64,000 nt of DNA from an uncultured Bacteroidales bacterium (lineage in GTDB: Bacteria; Bacteroidota; Bacteroidia; Bacteroidales; F082). The stretch is taken from contig CAMHFN010000006.1 of assembly GCA_946184615.1 (NCBI GenBank), forward strand, positions 52,353 through 116,352, written 5' to 3'. Under the pieces are notes generated by a model. That model had not been told where the DNA came from. It ran no database searches and was given only the letters and a program-made list of their open reading frames with translations. Below, one piece after another: positions 51,578 through 59,749 of the stretch (position 1 is its first letter; every line of letters starts with the position of its first letter). The position numbers were made by a program, and so were the translations under genes.

Positions 51578-53899
51578 TTATTTTTTCTTCACCACTTTCT
51601 TTTTAGGGGCGTTTTTCGGGTCTTCCACGATGGCCAGACATTGCTCGTACGTCAAAGTGGAAGGATCCATGCTCTTCGGAATCTTATAGTTACTCTTTTT
51701 ATAAGCGATATAAGGACCAAAACGACCGTTGAGCACTTTGAGCTCGGGATCGGCAGCAAAGGTCAGTATGGTGTTTTCCACGTCTTTCTTCCGTTTTTCC
51801 TCGATAATCTCGATAGCGCGTTCCATGTCAATGTTGGTTGGATTATCCGTTTTGGCTAGGCTGAAGAAGGTGTTGTTATGCTTAATATAAGGTCCGAAAC
51901 GGCCCACAGAAACGCTTACTTCTTTGTCCTCAAACTGACCCAAGATGCGGGGAAACTCAAATAGTTTGAGCACATCTTCCAAGGTGACACTTTCAATGCT
52001 TTGATCTTTGCGGAGGCCGGCGAAACGGGGTTTTTCTTCCGATTCCGTGTCGCCAATTTGAGCCACAGGACCGAAACGACCGACTTTCACATAGACATTC
52101 TTCCCTGTAGCGGGATCCACACCTAACAGTTTCTCGCCACTGAACTTACCTGAGTTCTCCGTGGTACTCACAACTTGCTTATGGAAAACCCCGTAAAAGT
52201 CCTTAATCATCTTGTTCCATGCCCGTTTTCCTTCAGAGATCTGGTCGAATTCTTTCTCTACATTGGCCGTGAAGTTATAGTCGATGATGTTCTCGAAATA
52301 CTGTAAGAGGAAACGATTGACCAGTACGCCGATGTCGGTTGGCAAAAGCTTACCCTTCTCTGCACCATAGTTCTCTTTGCCTTTCTTTTCAGTTATCTTA
52401 TTGTTTTTCAAAGAGATAACATGGAATTGTTGGGTCACGCCTGGCACATCGCCTTTGGTAACGTATTCACGTTTCTGTATGGTGGAGATGGTAGGAGCGT
52501 AGGTCGAAGGACGACCGATGCCCAATTCTTCCATCTTTTTCACCAGGCTGGCTTCGGTATAGCGGAGCGGGTGGCGGGTGTAACGTTGTTGGGCTTCCAT
52601 TTTCTCCAAATCGAGTACGGCCCCGACTTCAATGGGAGGAAGAACGCTCATTTTATCTTCCGAACGGTCATCGTCATAGCTTTCCATATACACCTTGAGG
52701 AAGCCGTCAAAGAGGATGACCTCACCTGTGGCGACAAACTTCTTGTCGGAAGAGGAGATGCCAATATTCACGTTGGTGCGTTCAATTTGCGCATCAGCCA
52801 TTTGGGAGGCGATGGTGCGTTTCCAAATCAGTTCATAGAGGCGGCGCTCATCGGCAGTGCCTTTGATGGTATGCTGATCCAGATAGGTGGGACGGATAGC
52901 TTCGTGAGCTTCTTGGGCGCCTTTGGTCTTGGTTTGGTATTGGCGGGTCTTGACATATTCGGCACCGTAGTTTTCTGTGATTTCCTTTTTGGCCATACCC
53001 AGAGCCAGCGAAGAAAGATTCACCGAGTCGGTACGCATATAGGTGATTTTACCAGACTCGTAAAGCTGCTGGGCAAGGCGCATGGTATTGGCTACGGAAA
53101 AGCCCAGCTTGCGTGCAGCTTCCTGTTGCAGGGTAGAAGTAGTGAACGGCGGCGCGGGGAATCTTGAAGCGGGTTTCTTCTCAATATTTTCCACCTTATA
53201 CGATGCTTTGACACACGATTCTACGAAAGCACGGGCTTCTTCCTCGGTATCGAAACGATTCGGCATCTCTGCGGCTAGGGTATATTCCTGTCCATCACGG
53301 AGGAAAGAGAACTGGGCCGTGATGCGATAGGAGCTAGTCTGCACAAAATTTTTGATTTCTTCCTCGCGTTCCACGATGAGACGCACGGCCACCGACTGCA
53401 CACGACCGGCTGAAAGTGATGGTTTCACCTTTTTCCAAAGTAGCGGTGACAACTCGTAACCCACCAAACGGTCGAGTACACGGCGTGCTTGTTGGGCAGC
53501 CACCAAATCCATGTCGATGTTGCGCGGATTCTCAATGGCATTTAAAATAGCAGACTTGGTAATTTCATGGAAAACAATACGTTTTGTATCTTTTTTCTTC
53601 AAATCCAGAGCCTCATAAAGATGCCATGATATCGACTCTCCCTCGCGGTCCTCATCCGATGCCAACCAAACTGTATCGGCTTGAGCAGCCAATTTTTTCA
53701 GTTCAGCAACTAGGGTTTTTTTGTCATCGCTGATTTCGTACTCTGGCTCGAAATCTTTCTCTATGTTCACACTGAGATTATTCTTGTTGAGGTCGCGGAC
53801 ATGACCGTAACTTGACTTGACAGTGTATTCTTTTCCTAAAAAACCCTCGATGGTTTTGGCTTTTGCTGGGGACTCGACGATTACTAAGTTTTTTGTCAT
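51578..53899 (-). CDS. topA: DNA topoisomerase I
   Basis: 773 residues, type IA topoisomerase relaxing negative supercoils. TOPRIM: NLVIVESPAKAKTIEGFLG and WLASDEDREGESISWHLYEA; SAGRVQSVAVRLIVEREEE; catalytic Tyr287 in GKITYMRTDSVNLS. In place of E. coli-type zinc fingers the C terminus has repeated topo-C domains (VYVKVGRFGPVAQIGD, VSVGRFGPYIKHNN, LNGRFGPYIAYKKSNYKIPK) and a lysine tail (KKKVVKKK). Gene alone, -7 box at 53946-53953. The C-terminal repeats probably bind DNA and set processivity. Confidence 0.97.
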   Translation of the reverse strand: MTKNLVIVESPAKAKTIEGFLGKEYTVKSSYGHVRDLNKNNLSVNIEKDFEPEYEISDDKKTLVAELKKLAAQADTVWLASDEDREGESISWHLYEALDLKKKDTKRIVFHEITKSAILNAIENPRNIDMDLVAAQQARRVLDRLVGYELSPLLWKKVKPSLSAGRVQSVAVRLIVEREEEIKNFVQTSSYRITAQFSFLRDGQEYTLAAEMPNRFDTEEEARAFVESCVKASYKVENIEKKPASRFPAPPFTTSTLQQEAARKLGFSVANTMRLAQQLYESGKITYMRTDSVNLSSLALGMAKKEITENYGAEYVKTRQYQTKTKGAQEAHEAIRPTYLDQHTIKGTADERRLYELIWKRTIASQMADAQIERTNVNIGISSSDKKFVATGEVILFDGFLKVYMESYDDDRSEDKMSVLPPIEVGAVLDLEKMEAQQRYTRHPLRYTEASLVKKMEELGIGRPSTYAPTISTIQKREYVTKGDVPGVTQQFHVISLKNNKITEKKGKENYGAEKGKLLPTDIGVLVNRFLLQYFENIIDYNFTANVEKEFDQISEGKRAWNKMIKDFYGVFHKQVVSTTENSGKFSGEKLLGVDPATGKNVYVKVGRFGPVAQIGDTESEEKPRFAGLRKDQSIESVTLEDVLKLFEFPRILGQFEDKEVSVSVGRFGPYIKHNNTFFSLAKTDNPTNIDMERAIEIIEEKRKKDVENTILTFAADPELKVLNGRFGPYIAYKKSNYKIPKSMDPSTLTYEQCLAIVEDPKNAPKKKVVKKK

Positions 53900-53945
53900 G
53901 TTGTTTGATTTTCAAAAAAGAGGGCATCCCTCCGAGTTTCGGGCG

Positions 53946-53953
53946 CAAAATTA
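53946..53953 (-). promoter_or_regulatory. TAATTTTG -7 box for topA
   Basis: CAAAATTA on the plus strand, 46 bases before ATG 53899. Confidence 0.52.
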
Positions 53954-53994
53954 GAAGAATAAAACAACATAGGGGAGTTTTTTTGAATTTTTTT

Positions 53995-54002
53995 TATCTT
54001 TG
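53995..54002 (+). promoter_or_regulatory. TATCTTTG -7 box four bases before the cysQ start
   Basis: Full TAnnTTTG match. Only 4 bases separate it from ATG 54007, so the message is probably leaderless. Confidence 0.55.
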
Positions 54003-54006
54003 CGTT

Positions 54007-54726
54007 ATGAACCATTTGATTTTATCAGCAATTGAAGCAGCACGCGCGGCAGGCCGTGCTATTATGGAAGTCTATGCGCAACCTTTTGATGTTTACACCA
54101 AAGACGATGACTCGCCAGTCACGCAGGCCGACCTTCGTGCTAGCGCCATCATCAAAGAGATGCTAAAACCGACAGGGCTTCCCTTTGTCAGCGAAGAAGA
54201 CCTGCCTCCCGACCGGTCGACATTCGGTCGCTATTGGCTGGTTGATCCTTTGGATGGCACCGCCGAGTTCGTGAAACGCAACGGTGAGTTCACGGTAAAC
54301 ATCGCCTTGATTGAAAACAAACGGCCGGTATGGGGGGTGATCTATGCACCCGTGACGGAACAGCTTTGGGCTGTAGGGAGTGGAAAACGGAACGGCGAAA
54401 GGAAAACTTTCACCGTCTTGGTCAGCCGCTCCCACCGCACTCCCGAGGTAGACGAATATATTAATGAGGTATTGCGTCCTGCACATCCCGACCTAGTGAT
54501 TGACAGTCAAGGAAGCAGTCTAAAGTTTGCTCGTCTGGTGGAAGGCACAGCCGACGTATATGTCTGTTTCAGCAAGACCAAGGAATGGGATACCGCCGCT
54601 GCTGATGCCATTCTTACTGCTGCTGGCGGTAAGGTGTTGCGCATTAGCGACGGAATGCCGTTGGAATACGACAAGGAAGACTATCCTAATCCCCCGTTTG
54701 TGGCATGGGCACCAGGGAGAATTTAG
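54007..54726 (+). CDS. cysQ: 3'(2'),5'-bisphosphate nucleotidase CysQ
   Basis: 239 residues, inositol-monophosphatase superfamily. It removes the 3'-phosphate of PAP, a by-product of sulfate assimilation. Metal/phosphate motifs: DDDSPVTQADLRASAIIKEM (D-x-P-V-T-x-A-D), FVSEED, WLVDPLDGTAEFVKRNGEFT and the late EWDTAAADAILTAAGGKV. Start at 54007 (MNHLILSAIEAARAAG) matches the family N terminus and a -7 box 4 bases upstream; an in-frame start at 53863 is rejected because it would extend into the divergent topA gene. No other sulfur genes are near. Confidence 0.94.
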   Translation: MNHLILSAIEAARAAGRAIMEVYAQPFDVYTKDDDSPVTQADLRASAIIKEMLKPTGLPFVSEEDLPPDRSTFGRYWLVDPLDGTAEFVKRNGEFTVNIALIENKRPVWGVIYAPVTEQLWAVGSGKRNGERKTFTVLVSRSHRTPEVDEYINEVLRPAHPDLVIDSQGSSLKFARLVEGTADVYVCFSKTKEWDTAAADAILTAAGGKVLRISDGMPLEYDKEDYPNPPFVAWAPGRI

Positions 54727-54731
54727 AGATA

Positions 54732-55772
54732 TTATTGTAATTGGGCGATTATTTCTCTTATTAGGGCGTACCCTTCGAGGTTGCGGGCGACAATGGTGCC
54801 ATCTTTGATGAGGACGTTTTGTGGAATAAACGCGATGCTATACAAGACCCCTGCGGCATTGTTCCAACCCTGAAGATCAGAAACATGTGTCCAGGTGAGG
54901 CCATCCTTTTCAATGGCAGCAAGCCAAGCCTCTTTGTCGGTATCAAAAGAAACACCCAATATGTCAAACCCTTGGTCGTGGAACTTCTGATAAGCCTCCA
55001 CCACATTGGGATTTTCCTTGCGGCAGTCAGGACACCAAGAGGCCCAAAAATCCACCAAAAGAAGTTTGCCTTCCGCCAACTTTGAGAGGGTCACAGGATG
55101 GCCATCTGGATCGTTTTGGGTGAAGTCGATGATCGGTTGACCCGCCTGCACACGCTCCAATTTCTCCACATACTCTTCTACTAAACGTAAATTGCTGGAG
55201 CTTAAAGTACTATCGGCATGATGGATGTTGTCGATCATGGTACGCAACTCACAAGGACCAAAGGCCCATTTGTAGCGATACATCACGTAATGGGCCACCA
55301 CATCTTTGGGGTTTTCCCATACGTAATCGAAACAGTGCATCTTTAAAATCTCATCGGCATCCGCCTGACTGGTGGTACTATCGGCAGTCAACTTGACTTC
55401 GAGAGCGTCATAACTGTTCATGAAGGCCACCAGACGGTCTTGTGATTCCGAACCTTTCACTTCGATATTATTGGGGTTTTGTGCATCGCCTTCTAGAACG
55501 ACATCGTTGTTGTCGGTGAAGAAAAAGAAAGGTCTGCGCCAACCGTCCAACATGATGCTGTACATTTCATTGTCGGTACAAACAGGGGTATTGAACTCCG
55601 CCTTCCAATTTACGAGAGCTGCCGAATCCAGTACTTTTCCGTCTTTTTGCAGATAGACGGTCTTACCTTCGGTATTGGCCAAATCCACGTTGATTTTGAA
55701 TTGAGGTTGTTTTTCAGTGCAAGCAGCCAAAACAAGGAGCGCTGCTGCAAACAATAAGGTTTTGTTTTTCAT
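54732..55772 (-). CDS. TlpA-like thioredoxin lipoprotein with DUF4369 domain
   Basis: 346 residues. Lipobox in VLAAC (Cys about 17) after MKNKTLLFAAALL; then a DUF4369 domain (FKINVDLANTEGKTVYLQKD) and a C-terminal TlpA/ResA-like thioredoxin domain with LLVDFWASWCPDCRKENPNV (redox CxxC, WCPDC) and the cis-Pro segment FIPQNVLIKDG. It probably reduces or exchanges disulfides on the periplasmic side of an envelope membrane. Start at ATG 55772 gives a proper lipoprotein signal; the frame continues far upstream only as antisense to the next gene. Promoter box TATCTTTG at 55794-55801. Confidence 0.92.
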   Translation of the reverse strand: MKNKTLLFAAALLVLAACTEKQPQFKINVDLANTEGKTVYLQKDGKVLDSAALVNWKAEFNTPVCTDNEMYSIMLDGWRRPFFFFTDNNDVVLEGDAQNPNNIEVKGSESQDRLVAFMNSYDALEVKLTADSTTSQADADEILKMHCFDYVWENPKDVVAHYVMYRYKWAFGPCELRTMIDNIHHADSTLSSSNLRLVEEYVEKLERVQAGQPIIDFTQNDPDGHPVTLSKLAEGKLLLVDFWASWCPDCRKENPNVVEAYQKFHDQGFDILGVSFDTDKEAWLAAIEKDGLTWTHVSDLQGWNNAAGVLYSIAFIPQNVLIKDGTIVARNLEGYALIREIIAQLQ

Positions 55773-55793
55773 GATTATCATTAATTGGAGTTG

Positions 55794-55801
55794 CAAAGAT
55801 A
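55794..55801 (-). promoter_or_regulatory. TATCTTTG -7 box for the TlpA-like gene
   Basis: CAAAGATA on the plus strand, 21 bases before ATG 55772. Confidence 0.55.
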
Positions 55802-55820
55802 CGGTTTTCTGTGTTTTTTC

Positions 55821-55828
55821 TACTTTTG
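55821..55828 (+). promoter_or_regulatory. TACTTTTG -7 box, four bases before the GTG start at 55833
   Basis: Full TAnnTTTG match; spacing to the start codon implies a leaderless message. Confidence 0.48.
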
Positions 55829-55832
55829 TAAT

Positions 55833-56531
55833 GTGAAACGTTTGTTTTTCATCATAATGATGGTTGGTTTCGTCCTTCCCGTGAGGGCACAAAGAGGCGA
55901 TGTGGTGTTGTGCGAAGGGTTTTATACGCCTTGGCTCAACGAAGGGTGGGACGTAGGCGGCGACGAGTGGGTGGTGTGGTATATCTCCAACACCGCTAAC
56001 GCTGGTTGCAAAGCTCACGAAATGCAGATGTATCCTGACTATAATTTCAACGGGACTGCGCTGCTCTCCTCTCCTTTTGTGGAGTTGGACGAATACGACT
56101 ATATCATGGTGCAGTTCAATCAGAGTTTGGAAACCTACGATATGGGACGCGAAGGCGTGATTGGCATCGGCATCTCGCAAGACCAAGAAAACTGGGAGAG
56201 CATCTGGTCCGACACCATCACCCAAAGCATCCTTCAAAGCCAATATCTGCTGACTTTCGACATGGAGCCGTGGAATAACAAATCGAACTATTTCTGTTTT
56301 TATTACACCGGCGACGGTTCTTGTGTGAAGAATTGGTACTTGGACAACATCATCATCTTCGCTGACAAGAAAGATAAATACGGACGTATCGGCTATGATG
56401 ACGAAAGCGGCTTCGTTGCAGCATGGTCCAAGATCACTTCTTTGTTTAGTGGAAAAGAGAAAAACATGTTCACTCGTCAAAAACGTTCACGGAACAAATT
56501 CTCGAAGATTGTCAACGGAAATCGGCTGTAA
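55833..56531 (+). CDS. Secreted protein of unknown function (jelly-roll-like)
   Basis: 232 residues from GTG 55833. Signal peptide MKRLFFIIMMVGFVLPVRAQ, cut before RGDVV. The body (LCEGFYTPWLNEGWDVGGDE, YPDYNFNGTALLSSPFVELD, DYIMVQFNQSLETYDMGREG, KNWYLDNIIIFADKK) has the pattern of a MAM/jelly-roll domain, frequent in secreted Bacteroidota proteins. The C terminus is basic (NMFTRQKRSRNKFSKIVNG) and is not a T9SS domain. The GTG start is chosen because it gives an intact signal peptide; the longer frame from 55785 lies on top of the promoter. Function unknown. Confidence 0.75.
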   Translation: MKRLFFIIMMVGFVLPVRAQRGDVVLCEGFYTPWLNEGWDVGGDEWVVWYISNTANAGCKAHEMQMYPDYNFNGTALLSSPFVELDEYDYIMVQFNQSLETYDMGREGVIGIGISQDQENWESIWSDTITQSILQSQYLLTFDMEPWNNKSNYFCFYYTGDGSCVKNWYLDNIIIFADKKDKYGRIGYDDESGFVAAWSKITSLFSGKEKNMFTRQKRSRNKFSKIVNGNRL

Positions 56532-56545
56532 TTCAGAAATATTCG

Positions 56546-56553
56546 TATTTTTG
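56546..56553 (+). promoter_or_regulatory. TATTTTTG -7 box for the 54-residue gene
   Basis: Full TAnnTTTG match, 27 bases before ATG 56581. Confidence 0.5.
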
Positions 56554-56580
56554 CAGCCTCAACATTTGTTAACTACTAAA

Positions 56581-56745
56581 ATGGACGTTCCTTTAGAAGA
56601 CCCGAATCCTAATTCGCAGTTCACATTTACCTACGACGACATCAAAGGCACCGTACACGTCGTGGATCATCTCACCGGTGAAGAATACGATTTATTGAAA
56701 GAAGATACTGGCTGGTTCGACGCCGAGTTCAAGTTTGACGTTTAA
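56581..56745 (+). CDS. Small acidic protein, 54 residues
   Basis: Translation begins MDVPLEDPNPNSQFTFTYDD and ends TGWFDAEFKFDV. It is acidic, without signal peptide or membrane segment. It has its own -7 box (56546-56553) and a normal ATG, which is why I treat it as a real gene rather than the tail of the longer open frame starting at 56395, which overlaps the preceding gene. The family is not recognised. It converges on the PPAD-like gene with 16 bases between stops. Confidence 0.65.
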   Translation: MDVPLEDPNPNSQFTFTYDDIKGTVHVVDHLTGEEYDLLKEDTGWFDAEFKFDV

Positions 56746-56761
56746 CAAGTGAAAGGTAGCT

Positions 56762-59047
56762 TTATTCCACTACCAACTTCCTGGTCTCAACGGCACCCTT
56801 CTGGTTGATAATATTCACCAGATAGACGCCCTTGTTCCAGTTTGTGGCATCAACGTGGTTCTTCGTTTCACACACTTTCTGACCCAAAAGGTTATATACC
56901 TCTACCTTGGCGACGTCTGCGCCTTCCACGGTGAATTGACCTGTAGTTGGGTTGGGATAGAGCTTGGTTTCTGTCGAAATCTCAGAGACAGTCACGAGTT
57001 CTTCATCTATCGTGACTGCAAATTCCAGTCTTCTATCACTTGATTCCACGTAAACAAAAGTGGTGATTTGACCTTTTGTGGTAGGGACTTTGGGACGCAA
57101 AGTGAATTGGAAAGATTCCCCTCTACTTAAAGAATAGGGCAGTTCGTGTTCAGGTATGATTTCCAAATAGGATGTTCCAAGAGGATCTTCAACTTCGTAA
57201 ATGTCGGTAATCTCAATAGGAGCACCTGTTCCATAGTTGCCATTGACCACGTAAGGAACAGCTTGCGGTTCGTTGATGGTTAACTCAACGACAGGAGCAC
57301 CCGGGATATACAAACCCATGTCGTAAACCTCATTGAGTATCATGGCAATTACGGTCTTCGTGCCTACCGTGGTGTTGATTTCGATAGGATAGGCCAAGTA
57401 TTCATCCTTCAAAGGCGGTATCTGTAAATTAACCACCACTCTGGCTACTTCACCGGGTTGCATGGTGAGAGGCAGATCTGGCATTAAAATGTTCAATGCG
57501 GATCCTGCATCGGGAATAATGTCTTCTATGGTCACTTCTCCGGTGGTTCCATTGAAAATATTGAAGGCTTTGTCTTGACCCATTTCGGTAAACCACAAAG
57601 TATCCGGTGTAATTCCCAGTTCACCTGTAGGCACATAAGTTCCCACGATAAATTCGTGAGGATCGAGCTCGGCAAAGACCGGCTGGGTGTAACGGTGACC
57701 CGATTCATCAGCGCCAAACACATAATAACTGATGGTATCGCCCGAAGCATAACCTGTGATGTAACCTACATATTCGTCAGGGTTACCTGTAGCTGTCATG
57801 TGAGCTACCTGATACTCGCTACTATTGATTTTATAGTAAACAAGGAGGGAATCCTGTTTCAGTTCCTGTCCACTGTAAGCGATGAATTTGCTCACTACGG
57901 GATAAGAAGCCTGCCAATCCGGCATGCCATACCACACATCTCTGTGATCCACAAAAAGCATATCGAAGTCCATCACGCCACGGGTGCGGCAGTGGAGGGC
58001 GTCGGTGTTCTCCCAGCTGATGTAATAATCGTTGTTGTAAACAGGAACAATGTTGTAACCCGGCATAGCCTGTTGATAAACGGCAATGGCTTGTTGGTTA
58101 TAAGTGGAGTTGTCGCCCATCGGCACATACACACTCTTGTTGAGGATCAGGCTATTGGTGTAAGGAGCTAGGGTATAGCCACCTGGTTCCTGGACACGAT
58201 AGACGCGATAGGGATAACCCCAACAACAGTTGGTGGTGGCAAAATAATTTGCAACTTGCTCATACAAAGCATATTGAGAATTGCTCTGCGGCAGTTGGGC
58301 AATCAAAATCTTGTCGGGTGCAAGATACTTGCCCCAGCAGTCTACGTGAGCGATATAGTCGCCTTGCGGGTCGATGGTGACGTGATAGGGGTCAATGCCA
58401 AGGTAATCGTGCATTTTCTGACGCACGTTGGCTTCGTTATTGCCATTTTCGTTGAACACCAACTCGTCGCTCACACCATGGCCGCGACCGTCTTCCATCA
58501 TATTGCCACCCGTATGCTGAAGGTTCATGCCATACATCGGGATGTTCCAATAGTTGGCAAATACTTGCGACATGTTGTCGTCATTGGGACGGGGTCGGTT
58601 GTAACGATTATCCACGATGGCAGGGTGACGGTCCTCGAAGATGTACCAGGGACCATAGTCGCGCACCCAATAGGAGTCGGAGGGAGCATTCACAAAGGTG
58701 ACATTATTCATGTTGACACCCGCACTTTGAAAACTGCTTTGGGCACTGCTTTGTTGCTGAGTGATGCAATACACATGACAGTTGTTCGACAAATCGACCA
58801 CAAGGCTGGTAGGAATGCCGAGGGGGTAGCGGATCATCACACCTTGCATCGGCTCGAACTCACCCACAAAACGGGGTTCTCCCGTCGGAGGAGGTGTCTC
58901 TGTAAAATTCTCATTCCGCACTGGGGTATTCATTTCTTCTTCGGAAAGATAGTGCCAGCGCGCCCAATCTGGTTTACGGTTTTGAGCCTGAACGGTCATC
59001 AAAGCGGTCAAAGCGAGGATTGTGACTAAAGAGAGGAGCTTTTTCAT
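56762..59047 (-). CDS. Secreted peptidylarginine-deiminase-like enzyme (PPAD family) with T9SS sorting domain
   Basis: 761 residues. Signal peptide MKKLLSLVTILALTALMTVQ; PAD_porph catalytic domain ~50-380; a beta-sandwich region ~380-680; C-terminal T9SS type A domain (TKLYPNPTTGQFTVEGADVA, ending TRKLVVE). It matches Porphyromonas gingivalis PPAD closely: SYWVRDYGPW (Asp130), YNRPRPNDD (Arg151/153, the pair that in PPAD holds the C-terminal carboxylate of the substrate), HTGGNMMEDGRG, HVDCWGKYLAP (His234, Asp236), YTNSLILN (Asn298) and TDALHCRT (catalytic Cys353). It is predicted to convert arginine at peptide C termini into citrulline outside the cell. Agmatine deiminases share the fold but usually lack the export signals. 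-7 box at 59080-59087. Confidence 0.93.
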   Translation of the reverse strand: MKKLLSLVTILALTALMTVQAQNRKPDWARWHYLSEEEMNTPVRNENFTETPPPTGEPRFVGEFEPMQGVMIRYPLGIPTSLVVDLSNNCHVYCITQQQSSAQSSFQSAGVNMNNVTFVNAPSDSYWVRDYGPWYIFEDRHPAIVDNRYNRPRPNDDNMSQVFANYWNIPMYGMNLQHTGGNMMEDGRGHGVSDELVFNENGNNEANVRQKMHDYLGIDPYHVTIDPQGDYIAHVDCWGKYLAPDKILIAQLPQSNSQYALYEQVANYFATTNCCWGYPYRVYRVQEPGGYTLAPYTNSLILNKSVYVPMGDNSTYNQQAIAVYQQAMPGYNIVPVYNNDYYISWENTDALHCRTRGVMDFDMLFVDHRDVWYGMPDWQASYPVVSKFIAYSGQELKQDSLLVYYKINSSEYQVAHMTATGNPDEYVGYITGYASGDTISYYVFGADESGHRYTQPVFAELDPHEFIVGTYVPTGELGITPDTLWFTEMGQDKAFNIFNGTTGEVTIEDIIPDAGSALNILMPDLPLTMQPGEVARVVVNLQIPPLKDEYLAYPIEINTTVGTKTVIAMILNEVYDMGLYIPGAPVVELTINEPQAVPYVVNGNYGTGAPIEITDIYEVEDPLGTSYLEIIPEHELPYSLSRGESFQFTLRPKVPTTKGQITTFVYVESSDRRLEFAVTIDEELVTVSEISTETKLYPNPTTGQFTVEGADVAKVEVYNLLGQKVCETKNHVDATNWNKGVYLVNIINQKGAVETRKLVVE

Positions 59048-59079
59048 GATATTGATGGGGTTTATTTTTCTTTGAGCGG

Positions 59080-59087
59080 CAAAAATA
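59080..59087 (-). promoter_or_regulatory. TATTTTTG -7 box for the PPAD-like gene
   Basis: CAAAAATA on the plus strand, 32 bases before ATG 59047. Confidence 0.52.
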
Positions 59088-59096
59088 ATAATTTTT

Positions 59097-59104
59097 TATT
59101 TTTG
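59097..59104 (+). promoter_or_regulatory. TATTTTTG -7 box for the truncated oxidoreductase remnant
   Basis: Full TAnnTTTG match, 23 bases before ATG 59128; the promoter survives although the gene does not. Confidence 0.5.
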
Positions 59105-59127
59105 CCACACTTAATCCTTTTAGTTAT

Positions 59128-59290
59128 ATGAAACACGTAGTCATTGTTGGAGCCGGTCCCTCGGGTAGCACCTGCGGATACTTACTGAAAAAAGCAGGTG
59201 TGGACTGCCTCATCATCGACTATGTGGTTGATGAAACAGGGAAGCCATAACCCGAAGTGGATTAAGAAAGCCTTTGAAATGTATTATTAA
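59128..59290 (+). pseudogene. Remnant of an FAD-dependent oxidoreductase (geranylgeranyl-reductase-like), internal deletion
   Basis: The start encodes MKHVVIVGAGPSGSTCGYLL then KKAGVDCLIID, a typical Rossmann dinucleotide-binding N terminus (GxGxxG), and then stops at 59250 after 40 residues. In the next frame, directly following, is a plausible C-terminal end (HNPKWIKKAFEMYY, stop 59288-59290). This looks like a ~400-residue oxidoreductase gene that has lost its middle, leaving head and tail in different frames. A -7 box remains upstream. Which enzyme it was cannot be decided; geranylgeranyl-reductase-type flavoproteins have similar ends. Confidence 0.7.
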
Positions 59291-59313
59291 TTAAATGCTT
59301 CAAATCGTTCAAA

Positions 59314-59721
59314 ATGAAAGCATCCGTATCCTACCAAGAATTGCAAAAACTGGTCACCGAACAAACCCAACAACCTCTTAGTTTTGAATTTGTTGATCAA
59401 AAAACAATTAAAGTGTTGTATGAAATAAATCTTGGTATCATGAAGAAAAAAGTCGGGGTTGATCTTCGAGTGCTGGAGGTGATTGGTACCGATTTACGGG
59501 TAAGGTATTCAGGTGGATTCGGTATGGAAGGATTGGTACGAATGGCCTTGAACCTGGTGAAAGACAAGTTTCCTACAGGCTTCATGGAAGAGCCATCCCA
59601 GAATGAGCTGCTCTTTCATTTGGATAAAATTGAGAAACTTCAGCCTGTGTTTGAACGCATCGACGTGAAAGATGTCAATATGCTAACTGAAGCGTTGGAG
59701 GTGGTTGGGGATTTTAAATGA
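59314..59721 (+). CDS. Hypothetical protein
   Basis: 135 residues, soluble, mixed alpha/beta: MKASVSYQELQKLVTEQTQQ, then KTIKVLYEINLGIMKKKVGV, LRVLEVIGTDLRVRYSGGFG, VRMALNLVKDKFPTGFMEEP. It resembles a lipid/membrane-associated beta-sheet domain in which a hydrophobic sheet is followed by helices, but I cannot name a family. No -7 box precedes it, so it may be read from the promoter of the upstream oxidoreductase remnant. SpoIIE phosphatase follows 28 bases later behind its own promoter. Confidence 0.72.
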   Translation: MKASVSYQELQKLVTEQTQQPLSFEFVDQKTIKVLYEINLGIMKKKVGVDLRVLEVIGTDLRVRYSGGFGMEGLVRMALNLVKDKFPTGFMEEPSQNELLFHLDKIEKLQPVFERIDVKDVNMLTEALEVVGDFK

Positions 59722-59725
59722 TTTT

Positions 59726-59733
59726 TATTTTTG
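59726..59733 (+). promoter_or_regulatory. TATTTTTG -7 box for the SpoIIE phosphatase gene
   Basis: Full TAnnTTTG match, 16 bases before ATG 59750. Confidence 0.55.
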
Positions 59734-59749
59734 CAGAGACTAAATAGTT

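Noticed and set aside
53863..54006. Longer start for cysQ
   Set aside because: It would overlap the divergent topA 5' end and both promoters; the family N terminus begins at 54007.
55773..56480. N-terminal extension of the TlpA-like protein (to 582 residues)
   Set aside because: It reads antisense through the secreted-protein gene at 55833; a lipoprotein signal begins at ATG 55772.
57575..58171. 198-residue plus-strand frame inside the PPAD-like gene
   Set aside because: Antisense shadow of a clearly homologous gene, with no motif of its own.
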